Shown piece after piece: positions 61,836 to 64,000 of a stretch of 64,000 nt of DNA. Below the pieces are notes generated by a model that worked only from the letters and a program-made list of their open reading frames with translations, was not told where the DNA came from and searched no databases. Within the stretch, counting starts at the first letter, position 1, and each line of letters opens with the position of its first letter. The translations under genes were made by a program, and so were the position numbers. The stretch is from Oceanobacillus damuensis (GTDB taxonomy: Bacteria; Bacillota; Bacilli; Bacillales; Amphibacillaceae). The stretch is taken from assembly GCF_001618145.1 (NCBI RefSeq), contig NZ_LQNF01000021.1:1-64000 (forward strand), read 5' to 3'.

Positions 61836-62822
61836 ATGAATAATTTCAAAGCGATGGTACTAGACAAAGTAAATGATCAAACCAAGTTAGAAATCAAACA
61901 ATTACGTATGGAGGACCTTCCAGAAGGCGACGTAACCATTCAAGTAGCCTATTCTAGCGTAAACTTTAAAGATGGTGCAGTAGCCATCCTAAATAAGTTT
62001 GTATCCTCCTATCCTGTTGTGCCAGGAATCGATTTAGCTGGAACGGTTATTGATTCAAAAGACGAACGATTTACAAAAGGTGATGAAGTTATTGTTACGA
62101 GCTACGAATTAGGAACAGGTCATTTTGGCGGCTATAGTGAACTCGCACGTGTTCCTTCAGAGTGGGTTGTTCCTCTTCCGAAAGGGTTATCTTTAAAGGA
62201 ATCCATGGTTCTTGGAACAGCAGGATTAACTGCTGCAATAGCCGTTCAAAGACTAGAAGATAATGGATTAGAACCTAGCCAAGGACCTGTTCTAGTAGCT
62301 GGTGCAACAGGAGGAGTAGGCAGCGTTGCGGTAAATATTTTAGCTAAAAAAGGTTATGAAGTTGTGGCGAGTACAGGAAAAAAAGACCAAGAAGAGTATT
62401 TGAAAGGATTAGGCGCTAAACAAATCATTCATCGAGATGAGATTGTAGATAACGACAATCAGCCAGTGCGTGAAGAAAAATGGGCAGCAGCGATTGATCC
62501 TGTAGGGGGGAAAACTCTCCAATACATTCTAAGTACATTGAAGTATGGTGGATCTGTAGCTACATGTGGTTTCACAGGTGGCAGTGAAGTTTCCACAACC
62601 GTTTATCCTCATATTTCACGAGGTATAAATTGGCTTGGCGTTGACTCGGTTCAATATCCAAGATATGAGCGTTTAAAAGTTTGGAATCGTCTTGGGAATG
62701 ATTTGAAACCAACAACCTTAAATGAAGAGATGGTTAATGAAATCTCATTAGAAGAACTACCCGGAGTATTAGCTGCTATATTAGAAGGGAAAGTACGCGG
62801 AAGAACGCTTGTTAAACTATAA
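61836..62822 (+). CDS. YhdH/AcuI-family acryloyl-CoA reductase-like oxidoreductase
   Basis: 328 aa MDR enzyme. Typical YhdH features are FKAMVLDK, YSSVNFKDGAV (specific for this family), PGIDLAGTV, DEVIVTSYELGTGHFGGYSE, GTAGLTAA and the nucleotide motif VAGATGGVGSVAV, then VRGRTLVKL at the end. Characterised members reduce acryloyl-CoA or quinones with NADPH. Start ATG 61836 is 4 bases after the thioesterase; RBS AAAGGAAAG is inside that gene. Possibly works on the same acyl-CoA. Confidence 0.88.
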   Translation: MNNFKAMVLDKVNDQTKLEIKQLRMEDLPEGDVTIQVAYSSVNFKDGAVAILNKFVSSYPVVPGIDLAGTVIDSKDERFTKGDEVIVTSYELGTGHFGGYSELARVPSEWVVPLPKGLSLKESMVLGTAGLTAAIAVQRLEDNGLEPSQGPVLVAGATGGVGSVAVNILAKKGYEVVASTGKKDQEEYLKGLGAKQIIHRDEIVDNDNQPVREEKWAAAIDPVGGKTLQYILSTLKYGGSVATCGFTGGSEVSTTVYPHISRGINWLGVDSVQYPRYERLKVWNRLGNDLKPTTLNEEMVNEISLEELPGVLAAILEGKVRGRTLVKL

Positions 62823-62870
62823 ACAGATTTTGAATGGAATCAGCTCACTGCCTGTGTGAGGCAGGTTGAT

Positions 62871-62907
62871 TAGTCGTTGTCGTCCGAATACGATAACGAC
62901 TAATTAC
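62871..62907. promoter_or_regulatory. Inverted repeat upstream of the MFS exporter
   Basis: TTAGTCGTTGTCGT / ACGATAACGACTAA, about 14 bp with one wobble and a short loop, 25 bases before the MFS start. Without T-run. It may be an operator (MarR or TetR type) or a hairpin in the leader. A smaller TGCCT/AGGCA pair precedes it at about 62850-62864. Confidence 0.55.
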
Positions 62908-62930
62908 TTTAAAAATAAGGACGGGATCAA

Positions 62931-64000
62931 ATGACGTCAACTACTTCTCCCCAATTAGAAAGCATGGTACCCATTCAAGAGAATAAGATTATTTTAATTT
63001 TGAGTTTTACCATCTTGCTCGTAGTAATGAACACGACGATGTTTAATGTTGCATTGCCCTCTATAATTATAGACTTTTCCTTAAATTCATCAACAGCGTC
63101 GTGGCTCGTTTCCGGTTATTCAATCATGTTTGCCATTGCATCATTGGCTTTTAGCAGATTGTCGGACTTTATCCCCGTCTCTAGACTTTTGTTTTTTGGA
63201 ATCAGTATTTTAGGAATCGCATCCATCATCGGCTTCTTTTCCAATCATTTTCTCCTCTTATTAGGAGCTCGAATTGTTCAGGCTGTTGGTGGTGGAGGGA
63301 TTATGGGATTGGGAATAATCATCGCCGGGCGTTTACGTCTTTCGAGGCGTGCAAGAGCGATGGCAATTATTACTTCTACGGCTTCTTTGGCATTTGGGTT
63401 AGGCCCTCTAATAGGGGGAATCATTACGCAATACTTAGGATGGAATTATCTTTTCGTTATCAGTAGCATTTCGGTCCTTTCCATTCCATTCTTCCATTTG
63501 TTGTTGCCGAGAGAGGTTCTTCAAAAAGGTCACTTCGATCTATTTGGTGCAATTCTAACGGGACTTAGTGTTACAGGTCTACTCCTTTTTCTGACCACAT
63601 TTTCCTATATTATCTTTGCTGCAACCGTCGTTCTTTTTGTGGTGTGGTGGAGATATCTTCATAAAAGAAAAGAGCCGTTCATTCCGCCAATCCTCTTTAG
63701 AAATAGGCAGTATACAAAACTACTGTTAATAGTTTGTATCACTTTTTTTATAAATTTTGCAAATCTGTTTTTAATGCCAATTATGCTTACAACTACATTC
63801 CAACAAGGACCGATAGAGGTAGGGATGATCATTTTTCCAGGAGCTATTATTGCAGTGATTGCTGGACAATTTATAGGAAGAGTAATTGATCGTTTTGGCA
63901 ATATGCCATTAATTATTTCGGGGCAATTGTTTTTATTAAGCGCGACCATCCTATTCGCATTGTTATCTACCATCAGTCCTTATTTTATACTTGTGGCATA
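62931..64000 (+). CDS. MFS drug exporter, partial (runs off the window)
   Basis: At least 356 codons without stop. ATG 62931 follows AAGGACGGG. The N-terminus is cytosolic (TSTTSPQLESMVPIQENK), then TM1 LILSFTILLVVMNTTMFNVALPSI, the signature of the DHA2 14-helix family. Next come the loop WLVSGYSIMFAIASLAFSRLSD with the motif-A-like region, ARIVQAVGGGGIMGLG, and LGPLIGGIITQYLGWNYLFVIS (motif C). Close in pattern to TetK/TetL- and LmrB-type drug exporters. It ends the TetR cluster in view; substrate may be the same toxicant detoxified by the reductases (inference). Confidence 0.88.
   Translation, partial: MTSTTSPQLESMVPIQENKIILILSFTILLVVMNTTMFNVALPSIIIDFSLNSSTASWLVSGYSIMFAIASLAFSRLSDFIPVSRLLFFGISILGIASIIGFFSNHFLLLLGARIVQAVGGGGIMGLGIIIAGRLRLSRRARAMAIITSTASLAFGLGPLIGGIITQYLGWNYLFVISSISVLSIPFFHLLLPREVLQKGHFDLFGAILTGLSVTGLLLFLTTFSYIIFAATVVLFVVWWRYLHKRKEPFIPPILFRNRQYTKLLLIVCITFFINFANLFLMPIMLTTTFQQGPIEVGMIIFPGAIIAVIAGQFIGRVIDRFGNMPLIISGQLFLLSATILFALLSTISPYFILVA

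Overview
The window reads as a chromosomal segment of a low-GC, spore-forming member of the Bacillaceae, probably a halotolerant genus such as Virgibacillus, Oceanobacillus or Lentibacillus (genus is inference). Two blocks keep the Bacillus subtilis gene order: yfkJ-yfkI-yfkH, then yfkD and pdaA (17.6-27.5 kb), and yfhE, yfhF, recX, yfhH, yfhP, mutY, a yfhS-like gene, sspE, ygaC, ygaD (44.4-53.3 kb). sspE and pdaA are spore genes. mreBH, clpE with CtsR boxes and a pfeT-like ATPase with a PerR-like box are also typical of Bacillus.

Layout. 0-10.5 kb: a conserved hypothetical protein, a CoA-disulfide-reductase-like flavoprotein, an NSS sodium symporter, then a lysine-catabolism block. This block has an aldehyde dehydrogenase, L-lysine 6-dehydrogenase and a DUF3870 protein on plus, facing a class III CoA-transferase and a glutaryl-CoA-dehydrogenase-like acyl-CoA dehydrogenase on minus. 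10.9-16.8 kb: mreBH, a secreted CAP protein, glutaminase, a SRAP protein and an alanine/sodium symporter. 17.6-31.7 kb: the yfk block, a metal ATPase, an amino-acid ABC transporter lacking its ATPase, an antiporter, pdaA, a PAS-GGDEF cyclase and clpE. This stretch also holds a 52-bp tandem hairpin array (23.5-24.2 kb) and a 21-bp tandem array (29.0-29.3 kb). 31.9-37.2 kb and 53.5-57.0 kb: accessory zones of mostly single small genes, separated by copies of one conserved repeat that carries terminators. 37.4-43.7 kb: an M20 peptidase, a DUF2254 protein, a secreted MBL-fold protein and a GntR-ABC module with a perfect operator palindrome. 57.2-64 kb: a TetR-headed cluster of oxidoreductases, a hydrolase, an old-yellow-enzyme, a thioesterase and an MFS exporter cut by the window end.

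The most unusual feature is the cassette-like organisation of the two accessory zones. At least 15 full or partial copies of a repeat, with a left core like TAACTGGTGCAA and a right core like GGGGCAGGTTAGTTGAAGAAG, separate unrelated genes: nucleotidyltransferase, lipoproteins, a monooxygenase-like protein, a LysE exporter, an acetyltransferase, a methyltransferase and a metallophosphoesterase. One cassette carries its own strong promoter and a complete T-box leader in front of an acetyltransferase gene, which is not a usual T-box target. A second acetyltransferase gene (44.6 kb) is preceded by a tRNA-T-arm-like hairpin that can pair alternatively with downstream sequence. Two families of GC-rich interspersed repeats (A at 4.2 and 17.1 kb; B at 10.5, 19.3 and 44.1 kb) fill several large gaps.

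No rRNA, complete tRNA, CRISPR array, transposase or integrase was seen. All functional names rest on reading motifs and remembered family sequences, not on database searches.
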